Assembly: GCA_947462335.1 (NCBI GenBank)
Contig: OX381708.1
Span: 5,394,001-5,458,000 of the forward strand
Direction of reading: 5' to 3'
Length of the DNA stretch: 64,000 nt
Origin: Harmothoe impar
Taxonomy: Eukaryota; Annelida; Polychaeta; Phyllodocida; Polynoidae
The notes beneath the pieces are model-generated. The model had not been told where the DNA came from, made no database searches, and saw only the letters and a program-made list of their open reading frames with translations. Made by a program: the position numbers and the translations under genes. Of this stretch, positions 43,180 through 54,060 are shown one piece after another (the stretch's first letter is position 1; every line of letters starts with the position of its first letter).

Positions 43180-45823
43180 AGTTGAAGTTGAAGTTGAAAA
43201 TTCTTTTATTTATCCTGAAATATTACATTAGCCTAGGGCATGTTTTAATAAGATTCCAGCTCATGTGTCCGTATATGAACATACATTTTTATCATAGTAT
43301 AATTAATTACATCATTAGTCCTTATGGACAGAGTATGTTACATTTAATTAAAGGTCCAAAAAGGGTGTGTCAGATGTTATGACACATGCCTGATGGAATG
43401 TGGCATTTGAGAGAGTGGTAAAATTTAGAAATTTTGAATAAAAGGTTATGGCCATTATGGCCTACATATGCTATTAATTGGGTTGTTAGGAGAGATGGAA
43501 TGAGAAGTATTAGTTACATAATAATATAAAGTCTTGGGTGGGTGGCACTGAGAGAGGGAGATAATGCTGGGACTCCCTCGTATAGAGGGAGAGGTTCTAT
43601 GTCCTTGACATGACTGTGAGGTCATGTCGTTGGGTCAAGCATGAGTTTGGTTGCATAGAACTCCTTTCTTTTTGAGACAAACCTTGTTATATCGTCGATA
43701 TTTCTTATATCTTTGTCAAAGGAGTTCCATGTCATTGACTGTCTAAACCTTAAACTCTTCCTGTAATGGGGGTTTTTAGGCCATGTTGTATGCAATAATT
43801 TGCCATCATGGAGCCTTGTAAATATTTGCCTTGTATCAAGCTGGGAATTTGTTTGGGTTAAGTTAAAAGCTGAAATCTCAACATGAAACTTTCTTCTGTC
43901 CTCCAATCTGCTTAGCTTAGCAGTTTTGGTTAATTTCTTAGCATTAATGGTATCCTCATTAAGATATGTAGTCCTTAGCCCCCTGTCGAATGCACTTTGA
44001 AGGTGATCTAACTCAGTTTGTATAGCTGAAGTATAGATAATATCCCCATAATCTATAGCAGGTAATATCATCAATTTCAGAACATCTTCTGCTGATTTTT
44101 GGGTTAGGCTTAGCCTAATTTTCCTGAATAAACTATTTTTAAAATTGACGTTCCTAGTTAAGTTTTGTACCTGTTGTTTGTAACTCAATAGGTTATCAAG
44201 TATTAAACCTAGGTATCTATATGTAACTGCAGATTCAATGATATCATTATCTATGGTTAGAACAGGCTTTGGAGTGTGTTTGAGAAGTGATTGTGTGCCG
44301 AAATGAACTACTTTAGTTTTCTTTGTGTTTAGGGATAATTTATTGCTTTTACACCAAATATTTACCTTATCAAGATCATTATTAATAATGTTTTGAACAT
44401 CTAGGCTAAGAGAATTGTGTGGAAAATAAATTACAGTATCATCTGCGTAATGTTGACATTTGAGATTTTGAAGAGTATTATTTAAATCATTTATATATAG
44501 GAGAAACAACAGGGGGCCCAGGACACTTCCTTGGGGAACACCACATGAGATAGGAGCAGGCTGGGAGATGTAGTTATTAGCTTTTGTTTGTTGAGATCTA
44601 TTAGTTAGGTAATTTTTGATTAAATTTTTTGAAGAATTTGAAAAGCCCAGTTCCGAAAGTTTGCTAATTAAAATTGTGTGATTTATTGTATCAAAAGCTT
44701 TTTTAAAGTCTAAAAAGATGGCTGATGTGATGAGTTCTTTATTGACTGATGAGTGGATAGAGTTGGTAAATTTTGAAAGGCTGTCTAAAGTAGATCTTTT
44801 TGGTCTAAAACCATCCTGGTGTTCAGTGAGAATTTCATTATTATTTATGTGAATCATTATTTGTTTATGCAATAGTTTTTCCATTATTTTAGCTGGTAGG
44901 GGTAAGATGGAGATGGGCCTGAGGTTATTAACATCTGTGATGTCTCCTCCCTTAGGTAGAGGGGAAACCTTAGCAAGTTTCCATGTATCTGGAAATTTAG
45001 ACTCAGCAATAACTAAATTAAATATGTGTAGGGCATGGTTAGGCAGGCTGGTAAGGGCATCTTTGAGGACCTGAGTTGAAATATTATCAACCCCGGATGA
45101 CTTTGAGACATTAATTTTTCTCAAAAGGGGCTCAAGTTCCTCCAAAGCAATTTTTTGGAAAGAAAAATTAGAGTCCACAGTCTTGCCATTATACACCCAT
45201 GGAGTATTCATATTTTGTGCTAAGTTATTTCCTATGTTAGCAAAATAATCATTAATAAATGTAGCAGTCTCCTCATGAGAAACAGGCTCATCAGTATCCT
45301 TATTGATGAGTGAGAAGGTAGGTGATGAGGGTTTAGGATTTACTACTTTATTAATAGTTCTCCAGTAATCTTTTGGCTTATCCTTATTTGCCTCAATCTT
45401 ATCCCTATGGAATTTTCTTTCTGCCTCCCTATTAATGATTTTTGACCTATTTCTAAAAAACCTGGCGATTTCATAATCATCATCATTTTTTGTGTGGCAA
45501 TAATACCTCCAGGCCTCGTCCTTATCTTTCATTAGATAAATCATTTCCCTTGTAATCCAAGGTTTCTTGGCTTGCTTAAAATTAAAATCTTTTATGGGAC
45601 AATTTATATCTAATTTATAGTGGAGTGCTGCTATAAACATTTCCCATGCATCGTGCGCTGAATTACATGTGAAAAAATTGTTCCAGTCTAATTCAAGTAA
45701 TTGGTTCTTGAAGGCTATTGGATTGTAAAATCTATATGTACGACCAGAGAATGCCAGTCTCTCTTTAGGGACGCAGACATGTTGGCGTGTTACATAGATT
45801 AACTCATGGTCACTTAGGCTTCA
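43180..45823 (-). mobile_element. 5'-truncated non-LTR retrotransposon (CR1/Jockey-like)
   Basis: Minus-strand element holding the end of the endonuclease (SDHELIYVTRQH near 45810), the full reverse transcriptase and a 3' UTR ending in TTCAAC-type repeats (43180-43198). The 5' end is lost before the endonuclease core, as is usual for target-primed insertions. Confidence 0.85.
43622..45640 (-). CDS. Non-LTR reverse transcriptase ORF2 (partial)
   Basis: A long intact minus-strand frame of 672 residues; the frame continues upstream to about 45820. Reverse transcriptase blocks in order: SKSSGVDNISTQVLKD, WKLAKVSPLPKGGD, NLRPISILP, EHQDGFRPKRST, AIFLDFKKAFDTINH, SCGVPQGSVLGPLLFLLYIN, the catalytic HYADDTVIY, then SLNTKKTKVVHFG. 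It ends SKRKEFYATKLMLDPTT, stop. Copies RNA into DNA at a nicked target site. The absence of stops suggests a young insertion, but without the endonuclease this copy is not autonomous. Confidence 0.93.
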   Translation of the reverse strand: MFIAALHYKLDINCPIKDFNFKQAKKPWITREMIYLMKDKDEAWRYYCHTKNDDDYEIARFFRNRSKIINREAERKFHRDKIEANKDKPKDYWRTINKVVNPKPSSPTFSLINKDTDEPVSHEETATFINDYFANIGNNLAQNMNTPWVYNGKTVDSNFSFQKIALEELEPLLRKINVSKSSGVDNISTQVLKDALTSLPNHALHIFNLVIAESKFPDTWKLAKVSPLPKGGDITDVNNLRPISILPLPAKIMEKLLHKQIMIHINNNEILTEHQDGFRPKRSTLDSLSKFTNSIHSSVNKELITSAIFLDFKKAFDTINHTILISKLSELGFSNSSKNLIKNYLTNRSQQTKANNYISQPAPISCGVPQGSVLGPLLFLLYINDLNNTLQNLKCQHYADDTVIYFPHNSLSLDVQNIINNDLDKVNIWCKSNKLSLNTKKTKVVHFGTQSLLKHTPKPVLTIDNDIIESAVTYRYLGLILDNLLSYKQQVQNLTRNVNFKNSLFRKIRLSLTQKSAEDVLKLMILPAIDYGDIIYTSAIQTELDHLQSAFDRGLRTTYLNEDTINAKKLTKTAKLSRLEDRRKFHVEISAFNLTQTNSQLDTRQIFTRLHDGKLLHTTWPKNPHYRKSLRFRQSMTWNSFDKDIRNIDDITRFVSKRKEFYATKLMLDPTT

Positions 45824-46998
45824 TGACAACAACTGAATGTGTAACTTGAAGTATCATGTGATCCTTCAATGGTTAAAGGGAAACTTAGATATATCAATTT
45901 ATTTAACACAAAACGAAGCCTTCTTAGGCATTAATTGTAACCATGGTTACCATGGTTACCATAATAGTAATTCATGAAGATGCCTCTCATTCAGATCTTT
46001 CATTTAAGGAATTTCCTGTCTAAATATGGTGATAAACAGCCCTTTAGGGCAATGAAATGTGGATTTTTGTCAGAAATCTGTGTTTTAGGGGTGTTTTGAC
46101 CACCTTTTATGAATTTTCTCTGTTTGGCAAGTACTATTTTTGTAATCTACACAAAAAATTGGTCCTAGAAAAATGGCTTGCAAAACTTTACTCAGAAATG
46201 CCTCTAGAAAGTTTTAGGACGACATTTCTCTGATTTAATTCCCTACTATTAGTAAGTTAGTCTTAGGCATCCTTCAATACGTCATATGGTCATGTTAATT
46301 CCATGTACGAACCATGGTATATAAAGCCCGCAGCTCCCCTTAAAATGACTATATCCGATGTGTGGGACAAAAAATAGATTTTTCTAATAATGAGTCAGAA
46401 TGTTCACATATGATATACTTAACCTTTTATCTATTCCATTCCCACTCATTCCCTCTGATATTACTCAAATTTGATTTTATTATTCAATATAATGGTCATT
46501 TTTGATTAAAATCATGCACGATTTTATTCCCCCCATTGAAAATATATTAGAAAAGCCCATAATTAGACAAGATCTTTTCAATTTCTGAGCTGTTACTGCC
46601 CATGGATAAAAGTCGGATATACCCACTTTAATATCCCGCCAGTACTGTAGGCTGCCTGTATTAACTTCCCCTTGCGCAGGTTGTGAGGTGACGGTTGAAA
46701 CCAAATTATTCTTGGAGATTATTCTGCCATTTTGCCTTCTTATTTGTAAATATAGGAACTAAATATGAACCATGACTTTAGCATCAGTAGCTTTACCCTT
46801 GAAAGGATACCATAGGAATTGCAAACAAGATTTTTTTTCTCAGCGATTTCAGAATAAATCCATTTAAAAATAGATAACCTACAAAAAGGGAATTGGTAAC
46901 CTTGGATACAAAATCAATACAAGTAGCAGTGAGGACAGCAGACATTGGGTGTGTCCCCATGTACACACACACTTCTACGTGTTCATGCCAGGAACTGA
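45824..46998. other. Intergenic, no gene recognised
   Basis: AT-rich sequence with a diverged segment near 46340-46720 related to the TTAA-ended MITE family and the inverted partner of the 40539-40760 block at about 46030-46255. No coding evidence. Confidence 0.4.
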
Positions 46999-47166
46999 GG
47001 CCAAAAAAAAAAAGAGGTGTGTTTCAGGTTACCCGACCCTACCTAGTGTAGGGGTCGGATTCCCCGTACCCTGGTGGAGAGCCCGAAGGGGTGAAACACC
47101 TGGGTAATCCTCCCCCTCTGTACCATACCGATCCAGTAACGTAGGGAGCGAAGAACAGTCAGACAC

Positions 47167-47239
47167 GGGTTGGTAGTGTAACGGTTAGCACGCTTGTCAC
47201 CGGTGCGAGAGGTCTGTGGTTCGATTCCCGGCCGATCCA
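47167..47239 (+). ncRNA. tRNA-like unit, left LTR
   Basis: GGGTTGG pairs with CCGATCC (7-bp acceptor with wobbles, then A). A box tagtgtaacgg and B box ggttcgattcc both fit the RNA polymerase III consensus exactly. The anticodon region ttgtcac suggests GTC (Asp-like), but the anticodon and T stems pair poorly, so this is not a functional tRNA gene. Transcription is inferred. Confidence 0.7.
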
Positions 47240-47812
47240 ATGACTAAGTTTTCTGCGACCCCTACACTGGTGGATCTGCCGCGATGAATCGGGTAGTACG
47301 TTGACTGTGGACGGTAGGAGCATTCCAGCTTGCTGGGGATTGGCCACCTGCTGGCGGTTGGTAGTTGGAGGAGCAGGTTGGGAAGTGTTGGTCCCCAGTA
47401 TGGGCAGTTGGAGTTCAGCATGGGGTTCAGTCAACAAATTGGCTGAATCGGTATGGTGTAGAAAGCTTCCATCACTGGGAAGTATCTCAACGACTGCTTG
47501 ATAAAGCCCCTTTGGGACCTTTCGGTCTCCAGTGGGTGAGAATGCCTGGTGCTAGGTGCCTCTATACCCCGGGGGCTGGGACTCTCTGTAACTGCTTGAT
47601 AAAGCCCCTTCTAGGAGGGAGAGAAAGCCCAGGGTTGGTAACCCCCCGTAAAATCCGAATCTAGAGGACATGATGGAAGCTGATGGGGGTAGTGTAGGGG
47701 TCGGATTCCCCGTACCCTGGTGGAGAGCCCGAAGGGGTGAAACACCTGGGTAATCCTCCCCCTCTGTACCATACCGATCCAGTAACGTAGGGAGCGGAGA
47801 ACAGTCAGACAC

Positions 47813-47885
47813 AGGTTGGTAGTGTAACGGTTAGCACGCTTGTCACCGGTGCGAGAGGTCTGTGGTTCGATTCCCGGCCGATCCA
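47813..47885 (+). ncRNA. tRNA-like unit, right LTR
   Basis: Same unit as 47167-47239 with one G-to-A change at its first base. The A and B boxes are unchanged. Confidence 0.7.
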
Positions 47886-48309
47886 ATGACTAAGTTTTCT
47901 GCGACCCCTACACTAGTAAAACAGGGCCGACCCTAAAAAATGCTATCCAATTATTTTAAAAAAAGTATATTTCAAGTAATTTTGGGGCTATTTCAGAGTC
48001 AGTTTAATGGTCCACGAGTCAATGCCAGTGTTGGTGAGTAAGCGCTATAGTTTGCGAGTCAATTTTTAGGTACTTTTCAGGCCATGGGATCAATCTGTCT
48101 TTGTAAAATTTTGGGGCTATTTCAGAGTAAATTTGATAGTTCACGAGTCAACGCCGTTGTTGATGAGTCAGCGCTGAAGTTTGCGAGTCAGTTTTGGGTA
48201 CTTTTCAGGCCAAAGTATAAAAAAAATAAAATAAAAAATAAAAATCCGACCTACCCTACCTAGATTTTCAGACTATGTAACCTGAAACACACTTCTTTTT
48301 TTTTTGGCC

Positions 48310-49560
48310 TAAGCTGGGAACTGGGGACTCAGGATCTGTGCTGGTAACTGGGGACCATGCTTTGCGACAGGTTTAGGAGATCTGCAATACTACTGATTGC
48401 ATTGTCTTTACTTCTAAAAATATAACATCACTCACATGAGTGGCCTGATTGATTATTTGTATGTCTGGCATAGCATCGGGAATTCCACCTGGAACTGGGT
48501 ACTCAGCAGCTGTCGATGTGTGTGGCAGTGTGTGAGTATGAAAAGTGATGGATTCATTTTAAGCATTGGTTACATGATATGTTCCCTCCAACAGTGTATT
48601 ATTTACCTTGTTAGATATTGCTAGACCACATATCATTGTGTAAAGAATGCAATGACAACTGTCCAATCTCAAACCAAACAACTAATTCAGTGTATAGACT
48701 ATAGCTGACTTTTTAAGTGTAGCCCAACGGTGTGGGGTTGGCAAGGGGTTTCTCAAGCAAAATCCGTTGAGGCAATGGTCAGTTTTGGGCAGAAATATTA
48801 CGGCACACCTTTAACCAAATCACTCTAGTTATTAAAGGCCCACTTTTAACTAAATCCCTCTAGCCAAGGCAGACCCATGTCAATATATAAGATTGAGTAC
48901 CCCCTCCCCCGGCCGGGAGGTGTACCTACATGCTGAGTTGGCAGTTACGGTACAGCTGATAACAACCCGCTGGTTTAACACGATTAGTGCTGCCTGACTC
49001 CCCTTACCTGTGTGTCTACACCTACACACCTACACAGGAACAAGGACCCCCTCCCCCTTCTCCCCAAGGGGCTCTTCCATAGTGTAGCAAGGACCAACCC
49101 TCCCCCTCCCCCCTGCACCCCCTCCCTCACTACTCTTCTATAGAGAGCCACACCCCTCCCTCCTCCTCCCCCTCCCCTATCTCCTTGGTCAGCTGGTTAG
49201 CACTGTGAGTTCTTATTCTACCACAGGAGGAGCAAGGACCACCCCTCCCCCTCCAACACCCCACCCTCCCTGCTCCATGGTTTGGCCACACCCCTCCCCC
49301 AGCACACCTGATGCCTCCAGTGTACCCTCAGTACCTCTATATGTGGCCTGACCACCACCATGTACACATGTACAGCCTACACTGGTAATATGGAGATTCA
49401 AATGGTTAGTTAGTAGTGGCTATCCCAGGTAAGTAATAGGAGTAATCACCATGCAATAGTTGAAATTGTTTTAAAAATCACAAAAAGTGCAAACAAAATA
49501 TGACTAATTCCTCAGTCAAAAAGAGTAAACCTACTAATACTGTTAAAGCGAAACGTCTAA
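48310..49560. other. Intergenic, pyrimidine-rich repeats
   Basis: From about 48900 to 49380 the plus strand is very rich in cccctccc runs, with direct repeats of 'gagcaaggaccac' type. No gene seen. Confidence 0.45.
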
Positions 49561-49696
49561 GGTGTGTTAGTCAGTAGTGGCTAACCTAAGGTAGCATCAT
49601 TCTCTGGGGAAGTCACTACTGACTAACTTCTTAAATCTATAGATCATCACTTTAGATGCATTGGCAGAACTCTGTAGCAGGCATGTCCAACTCCTT

Positions 49697-49952
49697 AGGG
49701 AGTGTTCATTTATTAATTACAGGGTGAGGTGGTGAGATTTTGCGCGGAGGGGCGAATTTTTTTTACGCCGCCCCCCCTCGAGAGCGCGTGGAATGTTTTG
49801 CGCCCCCCCTCGCTGAAGTCGCCGAAAATTTTTCGCCCCCCCCCCTTTGAACTATAGTAACGCGCGGGCTTTTTAGTTAAAAAGGGGCTTAAATTTTTAC
49901 GCCCCCCCCCAAACCCACCACCCCCCTGTAAATAATCAATGAACACTCCCTT
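49697..49952. mobile_element. MITE, TAGGGAGTGTTCATT family
   Basis: Ends tagggagtgttcatttatta and caatgaacactccctta are inverted and the arms are C-rich. Related halves lie at 40883, 51257 and near 14340. Confidence 0.7.
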
Positions 49953-50953
49953 ACAGCCAGTCACCAGGAGGCACTGCTGGTGACCACTGTACCAAAACTA
50001 GGAGCTGGAGTTACCTACAGAACACCACTTTACATGTACTGCGTATGTTCTGGGATAGTCACTACTCACTAACCTCGTGTAATTTTTTAGACCACCGCCT
50101 GATGAAGTCTTATGAATAAGACGAAACGTTGCAACCTCATCTCAACCCCGTCCCACTTCTTGATGTAACAAAGTCCCCAATAAATGTTATTAACCCAATT
50201 TAACTTGTCTGGTTTTGTGTGGAATACATTTATTTGTTCAGTAATTTGTTATGATAGGCACTACTGACTAACCTCTTGAATCTATAGATTATCAGTGTAG
50301 GTGTGCAGCAGTTAGTCCTCACACAGCCAGTGACCAGGAGCAGGTACCACTGTAGCACGACCAGCACCTGGAGTAGTCACTTACAGAACACCACTCTATC
50401 ATTCTCTGGGGTAGCCATTACTGACTAACCCCTTAAATCTATAGCGTCTCAGTGTAGGTGTGCAGCAGTGGCAGCAGAAGCAGTAACGTAGGAGTATAGG
50501 AACCATGTGCACACACAAGCAGTGACCAGGAGCGGTACATGTACCCCAGCTAACAAAAAAACGTTATCTGACATTACAATAACGTTTTCTAAAGGTTTGG
50601 TAAACGTTATAGAATGACGGAAATATAACGTTATCTGACGTTAAAACGTTGACTCAAAATAACGTTATAATAACGTTATACAAAAACGTTTGAATGTGTA
50701 ACGTTATGACAACGTTATTTTACGTTTTTTTGGTTTTGAAAAGATCTTAAACTCAAATTCCCAGGGCACTAATTAAACTTCTGAATGTGGATATAAAGTA
50801 ACATCTCAAACTAGATTCCACATACTATGCTCCCAGCAATACAACATCTGCATTTAATGAGATAAAATGGGGTTGCCATAGGTTCCTTTTTGCTGTAAAA
50901 TTACCGAGACAGGGGGGGGGGGGTAGTTGATTAAGTAGTTAATTGCATGGAGA

Positions 50954-51032
50954 ACTATGAGCCTCGGTGGCCCAATGGAGAAGACTGCTAGACAAGTGAC
51001 ATAGCCATATTTTCAACCATGGGTTCGAATCC
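50954..51032 (+). ncRNA. tRNA-like sequence
   Basis: A box tggcccaatgg and B box ggttcgaatcc match the consensus. The segment between them does not fold as a clear anticodon arm. Probably a SINE-type remnant. Confidence 0.45.
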
Positions 51033-51344
51033 CACCAAGTGCAAACTCTATTTTACTTTATTTGTATTCATCTTTGAAAGTAAGGACATAAGAATACCCA
51101 GACAGAAAATTACCACATTATTATGATATTGTTTCTAAAAAACGTAGTACCATTATGCCTATCAAATTGAAGACAAGAAGGTAGCGTATAATGCATAAGC
51201 ACTCTACTCACCCAGGTTCGAGCCCCGGCTTGAACTATAGTCTACGTTGTATAAAGGGAGTGATCATTTTTTGACAACAGGGGGGGGGGGGTGGTGGGAG
51301 TACATGCGGATGTTTCACATAATCCGCTTTTTAATTAAAACCCT

Positions 51345-51425
51345 GGACTTAGTGGGATTCGAACCCAAGCTTGGGTAAAGCATGCATTACAAGACCATCA
51401 CTCTAACCACTAGACCAAAGAGGAT
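51345..51425 (-). ncRNA. tRNA-Thr-like sequence
   Basis: On the minus strand, A box tggtctagtgg, an anticodon-loop-like cttgtaa (TGT) and B box ggttcgaatcc are present. Stems are imperfect, so it is a tRNA-derived repeat and not a gene. Confidence 0.45.
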
Positions 51426-53139
51426 GACTTAGGTAGCATAGTTGAGAACGTTTACTCTACAGCACCAGTATCCCTCACTGTCAGTACATGTATAAGGAAG
51501 ACTAAATGGTGCATCAATAATAATTTCTCTGATGAAGAAAGTTGTATTTGAGATTCCCATGTTACAATGCCTGTGGTCGAAACGTCAGAGACAAGCAGAG
51601 CTCGGGGGTGGGTCCATCCTTGATACACACATATTGTAGGCTGCAGGGGTGGATTGAGGGGACGGGTACACCCGTTTTTTATGTAAATAATAGGGACCTT
51701 TAGCAAACCCGACGTAGCTCATTTAACCCAGATGTATCATATACTTTCAGCACTGTTACGTCTGCGTTTAATGAGCTTTGACGTGGTTGCTAAAGGTCCC
51801 TATTATTTGGGGATTTTTTAACAATAGCCTGCCCGCCCCCATTCCACAATCAGGGGAGGGGGGCATGCACAGGGGGACGTTATAATAAACCCAATCGTTC
51901 CCATGTGCACATCCTCTTCCAAGGGTGGGGGGGGGGGGGGGGTTGCTGATCCACATTTTTTGTGTGTACTATGTGCCTGTAATAAAAATATGGGAATGCC
52001 AACAATTTCCAACCCACCAGGGTGGAGAGAGGGATATCTTGGCCATCAGCCCCTCCCCCCCCCCCCCCCCCCCACCCGTATCAAACAAAAGATCATCTCT
52101 TTTTTTCAGTAGGCTATGGTTTTGCCCGTTGGTTTTGGTTCATTGGGTTATAAATTATAGCCCTATGAAACGTTAAATAACGTTAAATAACGTTGTATTT
52201 ACAAACGTTTTAGGTGAACCATATACAAACGTAAAAAAACGTTATGCATAAAACGTAAAATAACGTTACACTTTGAAACGTTTCAGAACGTTAAAAAACG
52301 TTTTTTGTTCACTGGGACCCTAATGTTCTGGGATAGTCACTACTGACCAACCCCTTGAATCTATAGATTCTCAGTGTAGGTGTGCAGCAGTGGCAGCAGT
52401 AGCTCTGTAAGAGACATGTTTAGCAGTTACTCCACACACAAGCAGTGTCCAGGAGAGTAACCTCTCTACCAGGTACAGGAGCTGGAGTAGTCACCTACAG
52501 AACACCACTCTATTATTTCCTGGGAATAGTCACTACTGTCTAACCTCTTGAATCTATATATTATCAGTGTAGGTGTGCAGTAGTACCAGCAGTAGCTCTG
52601 TAAGAGCCATGTTTGGCAGTTACTCCACACACAAGCAGTGTCCACGAGAGTAACCTCTCCACTAGGTCCAGGTGCTGAAGTTACCTACAGAGCACCACTC
52701 TATCATATCCTGGGGTAGTTACTACTGACTGACTTCTTGAATCTATAGCTTCTCAGTGTAGGTGTGCAGCAGTGGCAGCGGTAGCTCTGTAAGAGCCATG
52801 TGTAGCAGTTACTCCACACACAAGCAGTGTCCAGGAGAGTAACCAGTTCCAGGAGCTGGAGTAGTCACAGTACCTACCATGAGGTGGTTACAGCTCACAT
52901 AAAGGAGGCAGCAGCCATGGGAGAACCCCTCAGTGTGCTGACACACTGTATGAGACCCTACAGGACTACACCTATACACCATGCACCTACACCCACATGG
53001 ACACAAACAGAGCATTGACTCTAGGAGACAGAAGCTGCCCCACAGGATATATATACACACCCCTATACACACATATATAGCAGCAGAGGATTGATCCCTA
53101 CACAGGGGGAGTAAGCTGTGCTACAGAGGCAGTCTGCAG

Positions 53140-54040
53140 CATAAGGAACTGCAGTAAGTCTATAGGGCTCTACCGGGACCGGACTTGTTCCCGTGACCAC
53201 TCTGTGTACACTGACACAAGCAATCTCGTGAGACCTTGGTTCTGCTCTCGTATTGTAGCCTGTTCCCCGGAAGCTATGGTGTGTGAGTGTGTGGTCACTG
53301 CCTAATTCTCACGATAAATTGCGAGCTCAGAACTAACATGGCCGCCCATACGGAGAAAACCGAATCATCGCTATAAGGTCAGGCTGTGAGACTTAGCCGA
53401 AGCTCTGACTGCTTTGTAGTCATACTATACCACATACATGTATACATAGCCCAGGCCCCCCTCCACACCCAGATCAGGAGCCACCATATAGTGACTCCCT
53501 GCATGCCTGTAGAGAATTCAGGACCCCCTCCATACTAAGATCAGGAACCACTACATACATACAAGGGGAGGCCTCCTATATACCTTTAGAGAACCAGGAA
53601 CACCTCCATACATAGATCAGGAGCCACTAGATACATGCAAGGATAGACTCAAGAACCACTGTTATAGTGACTCCCTGTATGCCTATAGAAAACTCCCTCC
53701 ATACCTGGATCAAAGGCCTCTATACACACAAGGATAGACTCCCTGTATACCTATAGAAAACTCCCTCCATACCTGGATCAAAGGCCTCTATACATACAAG
53801 GATAGACTCCCTATCTACCGGTGGAGAGCTTACACCTGGACCAGGAGAGGAGCCTCCATGTACCTGTACAGAGCCCCATACACCTGTACAGAGATCAGGA
53901 GGGGCCGTGTGTCTCGGGATTAGATAAGAAGAGGCTACACCTACTCACCTGGATTAGGAGACCCCCCCGCCCCGGAGGAGGAGATTACCAGCACCATGTG
54001 CCATACTACTACCTCCAGGGTGTTGCCGTACTCAGGTAAG
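53140..54040. repeat. Tandem repeat of about 65-70 bp with unassigned flanks
   Basis: Repeats of 'actccctgtatacctatagaa' type and 'ctggatcaaaggcctctata' run from about 53640 to 53820, with looser versions from 53460. The short ORF at 53821-54039 is low-complexity. A short ATG frame near 53337 stops after 12 codons. Confidence 0.5.
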
Positions 54041-54060
54041 AGTCTAACACACATTGGTAT

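Larger units (their letters stand above)
47047..47912 (+). mobile_element. Miniature LTR retrotransposon (TRIM-like) with tRNA-like units in its LTRs
   Basis: LTRs at 47047-47266 and 47693-47912 are each 220 bp, begin TGTAGGGGTCGG and end GCGACCCCTACA, and differ at about two positions by eye (near 47150 and 47167). CTAG flanks the whole element (47043-47046 and 47913-47916), a 4-bp duplication as made by LTR-element integrases. A TGG-initiated primer-site candidate (tggtggatctgccgcga, 47268) follows the left LTR, and a purine-rich tract (atggaagctgatgggggtag) precedes the right one. The 426-bp interior has no gag or pol, so it must be moved by another element's proteins. Confidence 0.88.
46999..48309. 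mobile_element. GGCCAAA MITE hosting the tRNA-LTR element
   Basis: Ends ggccaaaaa...gtgtgtttcaggttacc and ggtaacctgaaacacac-type text with ttttggcc match 26260-26562. The host sequence '...ccctacctag / taaaacagggccgaccc' is interrupted by 47047-47912. Flanks are TGA and TAA. The interior has a duplicated 'gggctatttcagagt' block. Confidence 0.75.
50545..52316. mobile_element. CCCAGCTAACAAA element with AACGTT arrays
   Basis: Ends cccagctaacaaaaaaacgt and acgttttttgttcactggg are near-inverted. AC flanks both ends (2 bp). Palindromic aacgtt motifs crowd both subterminal 150-bp regions. It resembles the CCCAGTAAACAC elements in end sequence and architecture. The interior holds tRNA-like units and a MITE half. 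Confidence 0.75.
49560..52880. repeat. Array of roughly 180-200-bp tandem repeats split by transposons
   Basis: Units contain 'actactgactaacc', 'tgaatctatag', 'cagtgtaggtgtgcagcagt', 'ccaggag' and 'acagaacaccactctat'. Copies recur at about 49610, 50254, 50400, 52322, 52525 and 52697. MITEs at 49697-49952 and 50545-52316 interrupt the array. Confidence 0.75.

Noticed and set aside
47167..47239. Functional tRNA-Asp gene
   Set aside because: T stem and anticodon stem do not pair, and the unit is present in both LTRs.
53337..53380. First exon starting MAAHTEKTESSL
   Set aside because: It stops after 12 codons and no donor lies before the stop.
53821..54039. 72-residue ORF with tandem text
   Set aside because: It overlaps tandem repeats with no gene structure.
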